NCBI RefSeq assembly: GCF_036381655.1
Contig: NZ_DASVCJ010000006.1
Coordinates: 186,001-250,000, forward strand
Source of the DNA: Ferrovibrio sp036381655
Lineage (GTDB): Bacteria > Pseudomonadota > Alphaproteobacteria > Ferrovibrionales > Ferrovibrionaceae
Reading direction: 5' to 3'
Length of the DNA: 64,000 bases
Under the pieces are notes generated by a model. The model searched no databases and had not been told where the DNA came from. It saw nothing but the letters and a program-made list of their open reading frames with translations. This document shows positions 6,864 to 15,124 of this stretch, piece by piece (within the stretch, counting starts at the first letter, position 1; each line of letters begins with the position of its first letter). A program made the translations under genes and the position numbers.

Positions 6864-7931
6864 TTAGCGGGCGGGCATGATCGCGATCCTGTCGCCATGC
6901 GGCGTGCCGAGCCAATACTCGTCGCCGGTCCGCAGGGCGGTCGACGCCGCGCCGAAGCTCGAAGTTCCGGGATGGCGGATGACTTCCTCGGCCCGAAGCG
7001 TCGCGGGGTCGATCCTCAGAACGGAAAACGGGCCGGTGCAAAGCTGCGTCGTACCGGGCGCACAAGCCAGCAGATTGTCCACCGTGTCGCGCTGCCCGGC
7101 GGCATAAAGGAAGCCGTCCGATCCCCAGCGCAGGTTGTCGGTATGGAAGCCGGTCTCGATGACGGCGCGATCTCCCGGCATGCCATCGAGCGGCAGCCGC
7201 ACCACGGTCTCGTCGCCTGCGCCGGCCACGAAGAGATGCCGGCCATCGGGCGAGACCGCAACGCCGTTACCGGCGGAAATCGTCGCTGCTTCTGCCAGGC
7301 GCCGCCAACCCGTCTTCGGCCGCCAGATCAGCAGGCCTCCCAGCGGCTGGCCCGCGGACAGCTTCTCGATCGCCTGCGGATCGTCGGTGCTCATGAAGTG
7401 ACTCGCCGCGAAACCGCCATCGGGCAAGGCTGCCACGCCATTGCCGAAAACGCCGGCCGGATAGATGACGCAGCCTATCCAGGTCAGGACCGGAGCCGCG
7501 GCGCCCGGCTTGAGCTTGAAGACCTCGACCGATTCCCGCTCGCCGTGATGCACGACATAGAGCCGGTACTCCGCCCCGATCCCGGCATGCAATCCGAGGC
7601 CGTGCGCCGAGAATGCCGCCTCGTCGGGTGCACCGGGGCAGCCGCCGAATGTCTCGGTGTCCTGCCGATAGACGATGCGCCCGGGAAGTGCGGTTCGCAC
7701 CGAGCGGTCCTGCGTATTCACCAGATAGATATGCCCGCCGGTCCGCTCGCCTTCCGCCAGGCCGCTGGCGACGATCCATGGCGTACCCGGCACCTGAACC
7801 ATGTCCTCGGCATTGGCCATTCCGCAGATGAATGTCAGCCCCGCGGCGGGATCGCATGCCGCCCGCGCAACAACCGATGCAGCCAGCACCATGACCGCAG
7901 CGAACAATGCCGCCGCTCTGCCGAACCCCAT
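6864..7931 (-). CDS. secreted beta-propeller protein, SMP-30/arylesterase-like
   Basis: 355 residues with a clear signal peptide (MGFGRAAALFAAVMVLAASVVARAA). The mature part carries repeated blade-like strands: HIYLVNTQDRSVRTALPG, DEAAFSAHGLGLH, YRLYVVHHGERESVEVFKL, GNGVAALPDGGFAASHF, GNGVAVSPDGRHLFVAGAGDETVVRLPL and NLRWGSDGFLYAAGQ. The AVSPDGRHLF repeat with conserved Asp/Asn matches six-bladed SMP-30/gluconolactonase or paraoxonase-like proteins. The ATG at 7931 has a GGGAGGAG ribosome binding site; upstream in-frame sequence is not coding. Probably a periplasmic hydrolase or sugar-lactone binding protein, substrate unknown. Confidence 0.8.
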   Translation of the reverse strand: MGFGRAAALFAAVMVLAASVVARAACDPAAGLTFICGMANAEDMVQVPGTPWIVASGLAEGERTGGHIYLVNTQDRSVRTALPGRIVYRQDTETFGGCPGAPDEAAFSAHGLGLHAGIGAEYRLYVVHHGERESVEVFKLKPGAAAPVLTWIGCVIYPAGVFGNGVAALPDGGFAASHFMSTDDPQAIEKLSAGQPLGGLLIWRPKTGWRRLAEAATISAGNGVAVSPDGRHLFVAGAGDETVVRLPLDGMPGDRAVIETGFHTDNLRWGSDGFLYAAGQRDTVDNLLACAPGTTQLCTGPFSVLRIDPATLRAEEVIRHPGTSSFGAASTALRTGDEYWLGTPHGDRIAIMPAR

Positions 7932-8040
7932 GCTGCTCTCCTCCCGCCCTGATCGCCTCTGCGGCAACCGTGGAATCGACACCGTCAGCCTAAGCAAGCC
8001 GGGTTCGGGAAGGGAGTGACAAATCTGGCGGGATTGCCGG

Positions 8041-8715
8041 CTAAGCCGACTTCACTGCCTTTTCGATATCGGCAATGACAATCTTCTTCATCTCGAACAT
8101 GGCGCGCATGGCCGCGGCGGCAACCTTGCGGTCGGGGCTCCGTACCAGGTCGAGCAGCCGCTTTGGCGTGATCTGCCAGGCCAGCCCGAAACGGTCCTTG
8201 AGCCAGCCGCAGGGCAGCTCGGCGCCACCCTCGGTGAGCCGGCTCCAGAGCCGGTCGACCTCCTCCTGCGTTTCGCATTCGACCAGCAGCGAGACCGATT
8301 CATTGAACGGAGCGTTCTGACCGGCATTCAGCGCATAGAATTGCTGCCCGGCCAGCTCGAAGGTGACCATCATGACCGAACCTTCCTGGCTCGGATTGGC
8401 CTCGGTGTAGCGGGCAACGTCGACCACGCGGCTGTCGTCGAACAGCGAGGTATAGAAATTCGCCGCCTCCTCGGCCTGACTGTCAAACCACAGGAAAGTG
8501 GTGATCTTCTGTCTGACCCGAGGCATGGCGTTGCTCCTTCTCCTCGTCGCAATATGGCGCGCCTCGGCGAGGTACTTGAGGCGGTATTGCAGCGTGCGGC
8601 GCGGTGGTGGCTCTTGCAGCGAATCGGCAATCTGCTGCGCCGTCGCCCCGCCAGAGTGGCGGCGCACGGCTTCCTCGATCACCTGCAATTCCTCTTCCAG
8701 GATGCGCCGTACCAC
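8041..8715 (-). CDS. VOC/PhnB-type protein with N-terminal helix-turn-helix extension
   Basis: Residues 64-224 are a vicinal-oxygen-chelate domain of the PhnB (3-demethylubiquinone methyltransferase-like) group: KITTFLWFDSQAEEAANFYTSLF, GSVMMVTFELAGQQFYALN, FNESVSLLVECETQEEVDRLW and CGWLKDRFGLAWQITP. Residues 1-63 form a compact winged-helix-like unit (LQVIEEAVRRHSGGATAQQIADSL...PRRTLQYRLKYLAE). Two starts are credible: GTG at 8715 behind GAGAGG, giving the fusion, and ATG at 8526 behind AGGAGAAGGAG, giving the VOC domain alone (161 residues). An iteron array sits immediately upstream of the GTG and is a plausible target of the HTH part. I annotate the longer form. Confidence 0.7.
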   Translation of the reverse strand: MVRRILEEELQVIEEAVRRHSGGATAQQIADSLQEPPPRRTLQYRLKYLAEARHIATRRRSNAMPRVRQKITTFLWFDSQAEEAANFYTSLFDDSRVVDVARYTEANPSQEGSVMMVTFELAGQQFYALNAGQNAPFNESVSLLVECETQEEVDRLWSRLTEGGAELPCGWLKDRFGLAWQITPKRLLDLVRSPDRKVAAAAMRAMFEMKKIVIADIEKAVKSA

Positions 8716-8744
8716 GTCGCCTCTCTTTCTTGGGCATGCGTCTG

Positions 8745-8827
8745 TATGCGCAATTTAGCCTGGATATGCGCAATTTCCAATGATACGCGCAACCATCCGG
8801 CCCTACGCGCAAACATAATTGCGCATA
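8745..8827. promoter_or_regulatory. iteron array of TA(T/C)GCGCAA
   Basis: Four direct copies start at 8745, 8765, 8784 and 8804 (TATGCGCAA, TATGCGCAA, TACGCGCAA, TACGCGCAA), a pitch of 19-20 bp or two helical turns. An inverted copy, TTGCGCATA, follows at 8819. The array begins 30 bp upstream of the HTH-VOC start codon and fills its promoter region. Confidence 0.8.
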
Positions 8828-9293
8828 AAGCCCTTTCCTGCGTGTAGAAGGGACAGCGTTGGCGCCGATCTTTAAATTGGCGATGGCGCACCGATGCGGG
8901 TCCCGGTGGCGCGAGAGAAAAGGGCGTTGCCAGCGCCTTGCGCACAATTCAACGAGGCCGGAGGCACAGGGTGCATGCGCCTGTGATGCCTCATCCGGCC
9001 GCAACAGGCGGTTCCTCCCTGACCTTCCCTCTGCGCATGAACCGCACAGAATCTTAGCCGCTGAGCCGCGCGCGGCCCATGCGACCGCAGAAGGGTGCTT
9101 TGTACAAGCGCCTTATAGAGCACCGGGTACGAGAAGCCTCGGCTGACACGCCCGCGACGGTGACAGGACTGGATCCGATCCTATCTGACCTCGGTACTCA
9201 CACGTGACCTGCGCGACATCCAAGCGGAAAGCGGCGGCCCCCGCGACATCAGATTCTTCACTGCGCAAATGGACCGAGCCGATTGCTCGCGCA
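8828..9293. other. 466-bp stretch without a recognisable gene
   Basis: Short frames on both strands overlap one another and show no domain, membrane segment or ribosome binding site. Scattered GCGCAA-like words occur but are not in phase with the iteron array. It may hold one boundary of the accessory island, but no tRNA or attachment repeat was seen. Confidence 0.5.
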
Positions 9294-10601
9294 TCACGCA
9301 CCTGCTGAAAGAATCCGGAGGCGCGCGGTCACAGCCCTTCTGACGGAAACATGGATTGATTTCGGAAACCGGGGCGGCAACTCGTCCGCCAGACGCTCCA
9401 TGATGTTCCTGGCCGCTGCACCGATTTCATCAATCAGGGCTTGTACCCTCGCCTTCGACAGGCCAGCCGCTCTCGCCGTCTCGAAGAAATGGTGGGTCTG
9501 AATTCCGTCAATTCTGTAGTGGTTCTTCGCGCCCACGGCCATCGCGAGCTTCATTTGCTTGCGCCCGATCTGACGAGCGTCGAGGCTCGGCTGCGCCGAG
9601 AGGATGTCATAGAGAGGTGTCAGCCGGTAGGTGCCGCCCGGCCCCAGGAAGACACTGAAATTCTTGGCATGCCCGTCTGTCGCGCCAATGAGCCAGAACA
9701 GGATCTGAGCCTTCAGCACGGTCCTTCGATCCTCCTCCGGCGTATCGCTACCCTCGAGGAGATTGAGGATCTGCACGAGGCCCGGGCCACCATCGCTCTG
9801 GTACTTCCTGCCGGGAGGAACTGACAGCGCCTGGCAGCAGTCCTCCTGCGGCACGCGCAACAAGCGTCCATCGCGCGTCCAGCGCCGGTCGAAGCGCTCG
9901 ATCACGAGCGCCGTGGTTTTACCGAATGTCTTGATGACGGCATCGTTGATCGGAAGCCCAAAGGCCTTGAGCAGCTTCAGACAATAGAATTCGTTCTCGA
10001 CGCTGTTCGACAAATCGATGCCGTTGGGCAGCTCATCGATCTGAGGCTTCAGGATATGGGTTGTCGGTGTTGTGCCGATCGGCTTGCGCCAGCGCCGGCC
10101 GTCCCAGAGCAGCGCGGTCTTCTCCTGCGCGCCGGCAATGGAGATCCGGAAATCATCGTCGCGGCTCAGACCAAGCGGCGCCTGCCCAAGGCTGCGCAGC
10201 AACTTTTCGACGGCCGCGTCATCGACCGGATCACCCGCGATCGCGCCAGCGCGCTCGTCGGCTTCATCGGCAAGGAACTGGAGCGCACCGACGCAATCCC
10301 GGCCGATGGCCGCGAGCAGGCTGTAGGCATCGGCTCCGGCCGCACCCACCCTTTCCGCGACACGCCGACGCAGAACCTCGGAGTCGGGCAGAAGATTCTC
10401 GAAGACTGCGCTGACCGGAGCACCGCGATAGGCATCTTCACGCAGCGGCAGCGAAAGCGAGACCGGGATGGCATTCTCCCAGCCGAGCCAGCTTTCGTCA
10501 TAGCGGAAGCTGACCGCGCCGCCGGGCTCTTTCAGAAAATAGCCGACGAGACGATTGTTGAGATAGACGCGCAGCGGTGCATGCTGGCGGCGCCGCGGCA
10601 T
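9294..10601 (-). CDS. hipA: HipA family serine/threonine kinase toxin
   Basis: 435 residues, the usual HipA length. The N-terminal subdomain (LRVYLNNRLVGYFLKEPGGAVSF... and PVSLSLPLRE) is followed by the kinase core: ISIAGAQEKTALLWDGRRW (P-loop-like), IERFDRRW, catalytic D309-x3-K313-N314 in IGATDGHAKNFS, and the DFD-equivalent PLYDIL (Asp332). HipA phosphorylates glutamyl-tRNA synthetase or related targets and induces dormancy. The ATG overlaps the hipB stop as TGATG, so toxin translation is coupled to the antitoxin. All catalytic residues are present and the gene appears intact. Confidence 0.92.
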   Translation of the reverse strand: MPRRRQHAPLRVYLNNRLVGYFLKEPGGAVSFRYDESWLGWENAIPVSLSLPLREDAYRGAPVSAVFENLLPDSEVLRRRVAERVGAAGADAYSLLAAIGRDCVGALQFLADEADERAGAIAGDPVDDAAVEKLLRSLGQAPLGLSRDDDFRISIAGAQEKTALLWDGRRWRKPIGTTPTTHILKPQIDELPNGIDLSNSVENEFYCLKLLKAFGLPINDAVIKTFGKTTALVIERFDRRWTRDGRLLRVPQEDCCQALSVPPGRKYQSDGGPGLVQILNLLEGSDTPEEDRRTVLKAQILFWLIGATDGHAKNFSVFLGPGGTYRLTPLYDILSAQPSLDARQIGRKQMKLAMAVGAKNHYRIDGIQTHHFFETARAAGLSKARVQALIDEIGAAARNIMERLADELPPRFPKSIHVSVRRAVTARLRILSAGA

Positions 10602-10852
10602 CAGAAAATGTCCTCGATCGCCGCCGCTTGCCCCTTCGATCGCGGCCCGATCCGGAACTCGAGATCGAGCGCCGCGAGCACGGTGAGAATGGTGTCGACC
10701 CTGGTCGCCGGGTTGCCGGACTCGATGAGCGAAATCGTCTCCTGGCGCAGGCCCGCCCTCTCGCCGAGTTGCGTCTGACTCCACTTGCGATGCTTGCGTG
10801 CCCGGCGGACCAGGTTGCCGATCTGCTTGGGATTGCGTGCCACGTCTGCCAC
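10601..10852 (-). CDS. hipB: HipB-type XRE antitoxin
   Basis: A helix-turn-helix XRE protein: QIGNLVRRARKHRKWSQTQLGERAGLRQETISLIESGNPATRVDTILTVLAALDLEF is the typical HipB HTH with its C-terminal extension (RSKGQAAAIEDIF). It represses its own operon and neutralises HipA. I start at the GTG at 10852; a longer frame from a TTG at 10870 would run into the operator palindrome, and a GTG at 10843 is also possible. It is coupled to hipA by a TGATG junction. Confidence 0.87.
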   Translation of the reverse strand: MADVARNPKQIGNLVRRARKHRKWSQTQLGERAGLRQETISLIESGNPATRVDTILTVLAALDLEFRIGPRSKGQAAAIEDIF

Positions 10853-10868
10853 TAGACACTTATGGTCC

Positions 10869-10897
10869 AATTCCGATAATTTGTCAAAATCGGAATT
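10869..10897. promoter_or_regulatory. hipBA operator palindrome
   Basis: AATTCCGAT (10869-10877) and ATCGGAATT (10889-10897) are perfect 9-bp arms with an 11-bp spacer, immediately upstream of hipB. Arms and location fit binding of a HipB dimer for autoregulation. Confidence 0.75.
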
Positions 10898-11029
10898 AGC
10901 TAATAAAATTGGTCTATGCGATAATCACGATGAATCGTATGCGAGCGTCTGTCGATGATCCGGCAATCTGCCGACTCAGCATGGGCAGGCCTCGCTTAGG
11001 CCAGCAATGCCCGCCAAGCAGTCGCCCCT

Positions 11030-11791
11030 TTAAGCCGTCTTACTTTTGCGTACGAAGGACTCCATCAACTTGCGACGCTCCGGCATCGCAAACGTTAGGT
11101 GAAAGAGCTTCCGCTCAAACGCCAATCCGTCTGGCAATGTCATGCTCTCAGCATGAATTACGGACTCTTTGATCAGGCGAGCTACGGCCGCAGGAAACGC
11201 TGCAATCCGCCGCGCAACCGCACCAGCCTCTTCCATCAGCTTGTCCTCGGAAACGATGCGAGAAACTAGGCCAAACATCTGGGCTTCGGAGGCTGTAAGA
11301 ATCCGTCCAGTTAGCAGGACATCCAGCGCCACGTGCCTTCCGATTAGCCTTGGAAGACGTTGCGTTCCGCCTGCGCCCGACATCGTGCCGAGCGTGATCT
11401 CTGGATGCCCGAAGCGCGCGCTGTCGGCAGCAATCACGATGTCACACATTTCCACTAGCTCGCATCCTCCGCCCAACGCGCAACCTCCGACGGCTGCGAT
11501 CACGGGCTTGGGAAAGTCTCCGAGCCGAGCGCAACAACCTGAAAAGTCGGTCGCTGCGACGTGCTGCACGCTCATCTCGACCATCTCGCGTATATCCGCA
11601 CCGGCCGCAAAATCCCGACCCGTTCCGCCTAGAACCAAAACCGCTACGCTGTCATCGGCATCAAGCCGATCGAGCACCTTGGTCAATTCGAGTACAATAT
11701 CCGACGAGAGCGCGTTGCGCGCTTCCGGCCTGTTCATCAAGACCGTTGCGACTCCTGCGTCGATGGTGACCTGAAGCTTGGTTTCATTCAC
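11030..11791 (-). CDS. enoyl-CoA hydratase/isomerase family protein
   Basis: 253-residue crotonase. The oxyanion-hole segments are FAAGADIREM (about residues 60-69) and VGGCALGGGCELVEMCDIVIA; the two catalytic-position Glu residues are in GGGCELVE and GHPEITLG, followed by GAGGTQRLPRLIG. This is the signature of true hydratases (EchA/PaaF-like) rather than dehalogenases. GTG start. It lies 37 bp downstream of the epoxide hydrolase in the same direction, so an operon is likely and a degradative role for an unsaturated or aromatic acyl-CoA is plausible. The substrate is unknown. Confidence 0.88.
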   Translation of the reverse strand: MNETKLQVTIDAGVATVLMNRPEARNALSSDIVLELTKVLDRLDADDSVAVLVLGGTGRDFAAGADIREMVEMSVQHVAATDFSGCCARLGDFPKPVIAAVGGCALGGGCELVEMCDIVIAADSARFGHPEITLGTMSGAGGTQRLPRLIGRHVALDVLLTGRILTASEAQMFGLVSRIVSEDKLMEEAGAVARRIAAFPAAVARLIKESVIHAESMTLPDGLAFERKLFHLTFAMPERRKLMESFVRKSKTA

Positions 11792-11828
11792 GGCTTTAGT
11801 CTCCGCCCCGCACTGATTCCGCCTGGCA

Positions 11829-13028
11829 TCACCGCTTGCTACTGGATGTGCGAAGGGGGCGAAAAAAGCTGAAGATTTCTTGAGCTAAGGCGTCCGGATC
11901 TTCGAGCGCAGGAAAGTGCCCCCCGCGCCGCATAGAACTCCAGCGTTGGATATTTCCGTAAAGTGTTTCCGCGACGGACTTCGGCGGCCTAAGAATCTCA
12001 CGCGGGAACTCCGCGTATCCGGTGGGGGCCTGTACCTTTTCGCCCGATGGAACAATCCAAGGGCCATGGATGCGGGCATAGTAAGGCCAAAAGCTTGAGT
12101 TTATGGCGCCTGTCACCCAATAGATCATGATGTTGTCGAGCAGCACGTCGCGAGAGAAGTGAGCGTCTACGTCACCACCGCAATCGCTCCAGCTTCTGAA
12201 TTTCTCGATGATCCACGCAGCAAGACCCACCGGCGAATCGGTCAGGCCGTACGAGAGGGTCTGCGGCTTGGTACCCATCATCGCGGAATATCCGGTCTCT
12301 TCGCACAGCCAATTGGCAAGTTTCTCGTTAAACCGCAATTCCTCAGGCGTGTTCGCTGCCTGAACCGGCTCTCGCGGGACGGCAAGCAATGTGATGTGGA
12401 TTCCAAGAAGGCGGTCCACATGAGCGAAACCGAGTCGCGTTGCCAGAAAGGCGCCCCAGTCATGTCCATGAGCAGCGAAGCGCTTGTAGCCCAGCGTCTC
12501 GGTCATCAGGTCGGCTAAGACGTCGGCGATCTCTATGATACCGAGCCGAGCTTGGCCAGTTGAATACGAGAAGCCATGACCGGGGAGTGATGGCACGATA
12601 ACGGTGAAGGCGTCTTCGGCGCGTCCCCCGAATGCCGAAGGGTGAGTGAGTCTTGGGATAAGCTGCTGGAATTCTACAATTGATCCAGGCCAGCCATGAG
12701 ACAGGAGAAGGGGATATGGAGCGTTGCCTTCGCCACATTCATGGATGAAGTGCACGCGCGTACCGCGAATGCTTGTAGTGAATTGCGGGTAGCGATTGAG
12801 AGTTCGCTCGCGAGCCCGCCAATCGTACGTGTCACGCCAATATTCAATTAGCCCCCGCAGATAGGTGAGATCCGCACCAAAGTTCCATCCACCGCCTGGC
12901 ACTTCATCTGGCCAGCGGACACGCGATAAGCGATCCTGCAAGTCCTGCAGAATGACATCAGGAACGGCAATCGAAAAGGGATCGATTGCCGTTCCTGATA
13001 ACTGAGCCTTGAAATCCGCGCGCGTCAT
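11829..13028 (-). CDS. epoxide hydrolase with EHN domain
   Basis: 399 residues. The N-terminal EHN domain (IAVPDVILQDLQDRLSRVRWPDEVPGGGWNFG..LTYLRGLIEYW) precedes an alpha/beta hydrolase fold with the oxyanion motif HGWPGS (111-116), SLPGHGFSYS and nucleophile Asp190 in GHDWGA. The C-terminal His is in MRRGGHFPALEDPD. Such juvenile-hormone/microsomal-type enzymes hydrate epoxides to diols. It precedes the enoyl-CoA hydratase in the same direction. The gene is full length with ATG start. Confidence 0.9.
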   Translation of the reverse strand: MTRADFKAQLSGTAIDPFSIAVPDVILQDLQDRLSRVRWPDEVPGGGWNFGADLTYLRGLIEYWRDTYDWRARERTLNRYPQFTTSIRGTRVHFIHECGEGNAPYPLLLSHGWPGSIVEFQQLIPRLTHPSAFGGRAEDAFTVIVPSLPGHGFSYSTGQARLGIIEIADVLADLMTETLGYKRFAAHGHDWGAFLATRLGFAHVDRLLGIHITLLAVPREPVQAANTPEELRFNEKLANWLCEETGYSAMMGTKPQTLSYGLTDSPVGLAAWIIEKFRSWSDCGGDVDAHFSRDVLLDNIMIYWVTGAINSSFWPYYARIHGPWIVPSGEKVQAPTGYAEFPREILRPPKSVAETLYGNIQRWSSMRRGGHFPALEDPDALAQEIFSFFRPLRTSSSKR

Positions 13029-13320
13029 ATCAGTACGCCCCGTTGAATTGTCAGATCTGCATTCGAGGCGCAGTGGAATGCCTGCGAAAACTCCCTAGGT
13101 AGATTCCACACAAGCCATTGCCGGTCATTGAAGGCGGGACCCGAGGGACGCCCGGTCCTCCCGGCACCAGAAGGCTCAGGTGCGATCGCTTGCATGTTGA
13201 CGAATTTAGCCGACGAGGCTCCGTGAGCAAAATCGATTGCACTCACAATGTCTATCGACCGCGCTAATTTCCCGGCTTGAACGCATCGCAAGGTCAAGAA
13301 AAGGACGAGCCAGATGAACT
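13029..13320. other. gene-free spacer upstream of the epoxide hydrolase
   Basis: About 290 bp between the epoxide hydrolase start and the IS66 end. It probably contains the promoter of the hydrolase operon. A 90-residue frame crosses it but has no ribosome binding site or recognisable motif. Confidence 0.5.
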
Positions 13321-13720
13321 GTAAGCGGTGCTCCGCGGCCCTTTTTGAGGGCGCTTGACAGTTACACTGCGTTTCCGGCGGTGCTGGCCCAGGACAGGAG
13401 CTCGTCGATATGGGACTGAGGCCATCCGTTGACGAGGCGGGTGAGCGTGTTAGCGAGGTAGCGCTGCGGATCGACAGCGTTCAGCTTGCCGGTCTCGACC
13501 AGCGACCATACAGCAGCCCAGTTCGCGGTGCCCTCGTCGCTGCCTGCAAATAGCGCGTTCTTCCTGCTGATGGCGATCGGACGCATGCTCCGCTCGACCG
13601 GGTTGGTGTCGATCTCGATGCGGCCGTCCTCGAGAAACCGGAATAGCCCTCCCAATGGTTCAGCGCATAGCCAATGGCATCGGCGGTCGGGCCGCGGGCG
13701 AACAGCTTCTGATGCTGCAT
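13321..13720 (-). mobile_element. IS66-family remnant (transposase 3' end plus one terminal repeat)
   Basis: The outer end at 13321 reads GTAAGCGGTGCTCCGCGG, and GTAAGCG is the conserved tip of IS66-family terminal repeats. Inside it lies only the 3' part of the transposase gene. No second end or target duplication is visible; the inner break falls 14 bp from the MFS stop codon. Confidence 0.8.
13362..13720 (-). pseudogene. tnpC: IS66 family transposase, C-terminal fragment with frameshift
   Basis: DGRIEIDTNPVERSMRPIAI, KNALFAGSDEGTANWA and LNAVDPQRYLANTLTRLVNG are the conserved C-terminus of the IS66 TnpC transposase. Upstream, MQHQKLFARGPTADAIGYALNHWEG continues the homology in another reading frame, so about one base is missing near 13645. 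About three quarters of the 500-residue protein is absent. The fragment is inactive. Confidence 0.88.
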
Positions 13721-13733
13721 CGTGAATCCGAAG

Positions 13734-14990
13734 TTACCGAGTACCACGCAAAGTGCCGACCCAAAACAGGACAGCCATCAGGCTGACAACTGCACCCAAA
13801 GTGCACACACCCAGCCAGCCGAACGCCGCATAGGTAGCTGTAGATGCAATTGCGCCAGAGCCGCATCCGACGGAATAGAAAAGCATGTAAACACCAACGA
13901 ATCTGCTTCTGGCTTCCGGTCGCCGAGCGAAAATCAAGCTCTGATTTGTGACGTGAACCGCCTGCACAGCGAAATCGAGCATCACAATCCCTACCACCAA
14001 GATCCACAGCGATACGCCCATGAAGGCGATGAGGCTCCAAGAAACCAGCATCAGGCCTAGCGCAAATCCTGTCGTGCGCTCATGGAAGCCGCGATCTGCG
14101 AGCCGTCCCGCGCGACTTGCGCCCAGTGCCCCGGCTAGACCTACCAACCCGAACAGGCCTATTTGAGTGTGTGACAAGGAGAAGGGCGGTACACTCAGCG
14201 GCAGTACAAGGGGCGCCCAGAATATGTTGATTGCTGCAAAGACTAGCAGTCCAAGACCTGCGCGCACCCGCAGTATCGGTTCCTCCCGGAACAGCATTAC
14301 CAGGGAGCGTAGAAGTTCGGGATATGATCCCGCGGCACTCTCTTGAGGGCTACGCGGAAGAATTCTAAACAGCAACGCGGCCATTACGGCGGTGATCCCC
14401 GCCGACGTGAAATAGACCAGCCGCCAACCGCCGAGGTCGGCCAACGCACCTGCAGCAAAGCGGGCCAACAAGATGCCCACCACGACACCGCTCTGCACCA
14501 CTCCAACGACTTCGCCACGCTCAGACGGATGCGCCAAATTCGCGGCGAAAGCCACCAGCACCTGTACCGCCACTGCTAGCACCCCAACAGCAACCATACC
14601 GATCAGCAACGTTGTCGAATTCGGCGCGACGCCAACCACAACCAGTGCCGCGCTCGAAAGGAGAGCTTGACCAACTATAAGTCGGCGGCGGTCTATCAGA
14701 TCGCCCAGAGGGACAAGAAAGATCAGGCCAGCGCCGTATCCGACTTGCGTCAGCGTTACGACAATGCCGATTGTCGCCGGAGTGATCGCAAGATCGCGAG
14801 CCATCTCATCGAGCAAGGGATGTGCGAAATAAATGTTCGCCACGCTCAAGGCGCACGCAGCCGCAAACAGCAGCACAATCGTACGTGGCAGAATGGACGA
14901 ACCTCCGAGCGGAGCACTGGCCGATGATGTCTCGGCACTACGAGGCGAGCCGATTGTCTGCGTAAGTCCGGTTCTCATGTTCGCGTCCAT
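13734..14990 (-). CDS. MFS transporter, drug-efflux type
   Basis: 418 residues with 12 predicted membrane segments. Loop 2-3 has GDLIDRRRLIVGQ (GxLaDRxGRR motif), segment 5 has the antiporter-type motif VQSGVVVGILLARFAAGAL, and loop 8-9 repeats RAGRLADRG. The N-terminal 35 residues are hydrophilic. It is divergent from an HxlR-type regulator with two palindromic sites between them, a layout typical of inducible efflux. The C-terminus ends just before the IS66 remnant but length is normal, so it is probably intact. Confidence 0.87.
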   Translation of the reverse strand: MDANMRTGLTQTIGSPRSAETSSASAPLGGSSILPRTIVLLFAAACALSVANIYFAHPLLDEMARDLAITPATIGIVVTLTQVGYGAGLIFLVPLGDLIDRRRLIVGQALLSSAALVVVGVAPNSTTLLIGMVAVGVLAVAVQVLVAFAANLAHPSERGEVVGVVQSGVVVGILLARFAAGALADLGGWRLVYFTSAGITAVMAALLFRILPRSPQESAAGSYPELLRSLVMLFREEPILRVRAGLGLLVFAAINIFWAPLVLPLSVPPFSLSHTQIGLFGLVGLAGALGASRAGRLADRGFHERTTGFALGLMLVSWSLIAFMGVSLWILVVGIVMLDFAVQAVHVTNQSLIFARRPEARSRFVGVYMLFYSVGCGSGAIASTATYAAFGWLGVCTLGAVVSLMAVLFWVGTLRGTR

Positions 14991-15005
14991 GTCATCTCAT
15001 ATACT

Positions 15006-15022
15006 GGTTCTATTATAGAACC
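15006..15022. promoter_or_regulatory. palindromic operator 1 between MFS and HxlR genes
   Basis: GGTTCTA-TTA-TAGAACC is a perfect inverted repeat with 7-bp arms and a 3-bp spacer, 16 bp upstream of the MFS start codon. Confidence 0.75.
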
Positions 15023-15043
15023 CCTTGAGTCGATTTCCATCTA

Positions 15044-15058
15044 GTACTATCTTAGAAC
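15044..15058. promoter_or_regulatory. palindromic operator 2 between MFS and HxlR genes
   Basis: GTACTA-TCT-TAGAAC repeats operator 1 (GTTCTA-TTA-TAGAAC core) with one mismatch in the left arm; the two centres are 37 bp apart, on one face of the helix within about half a turn. Confidence 0.65.
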
Positions 15059-15124
15059 ACGTTTTAGGGGCGCCCTTGAGGCCAGCTGGCCGGTAGCAAT
15101 TGGATGCCGATAGGAGGACAGGCT

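Noticed and set aside
6321..7952. 543-residue open frame on the plus strand
   Set aside because: Overlaps the DinB and cupin genes in another frame and the beta-propeller gene antisense; no motif.
8745..8827. CRISPR-like repeat array
   Set aside because: Repeats are 9 bp with 10-11 bp between them and no cas genes; the pattern fits iterons or an operator.
13025..13297. 90-residue open frame upstream of the epoxide hydrolase
   Set aside because: No ribosome binding site or recognisable domain; overlaps the likely promoter.
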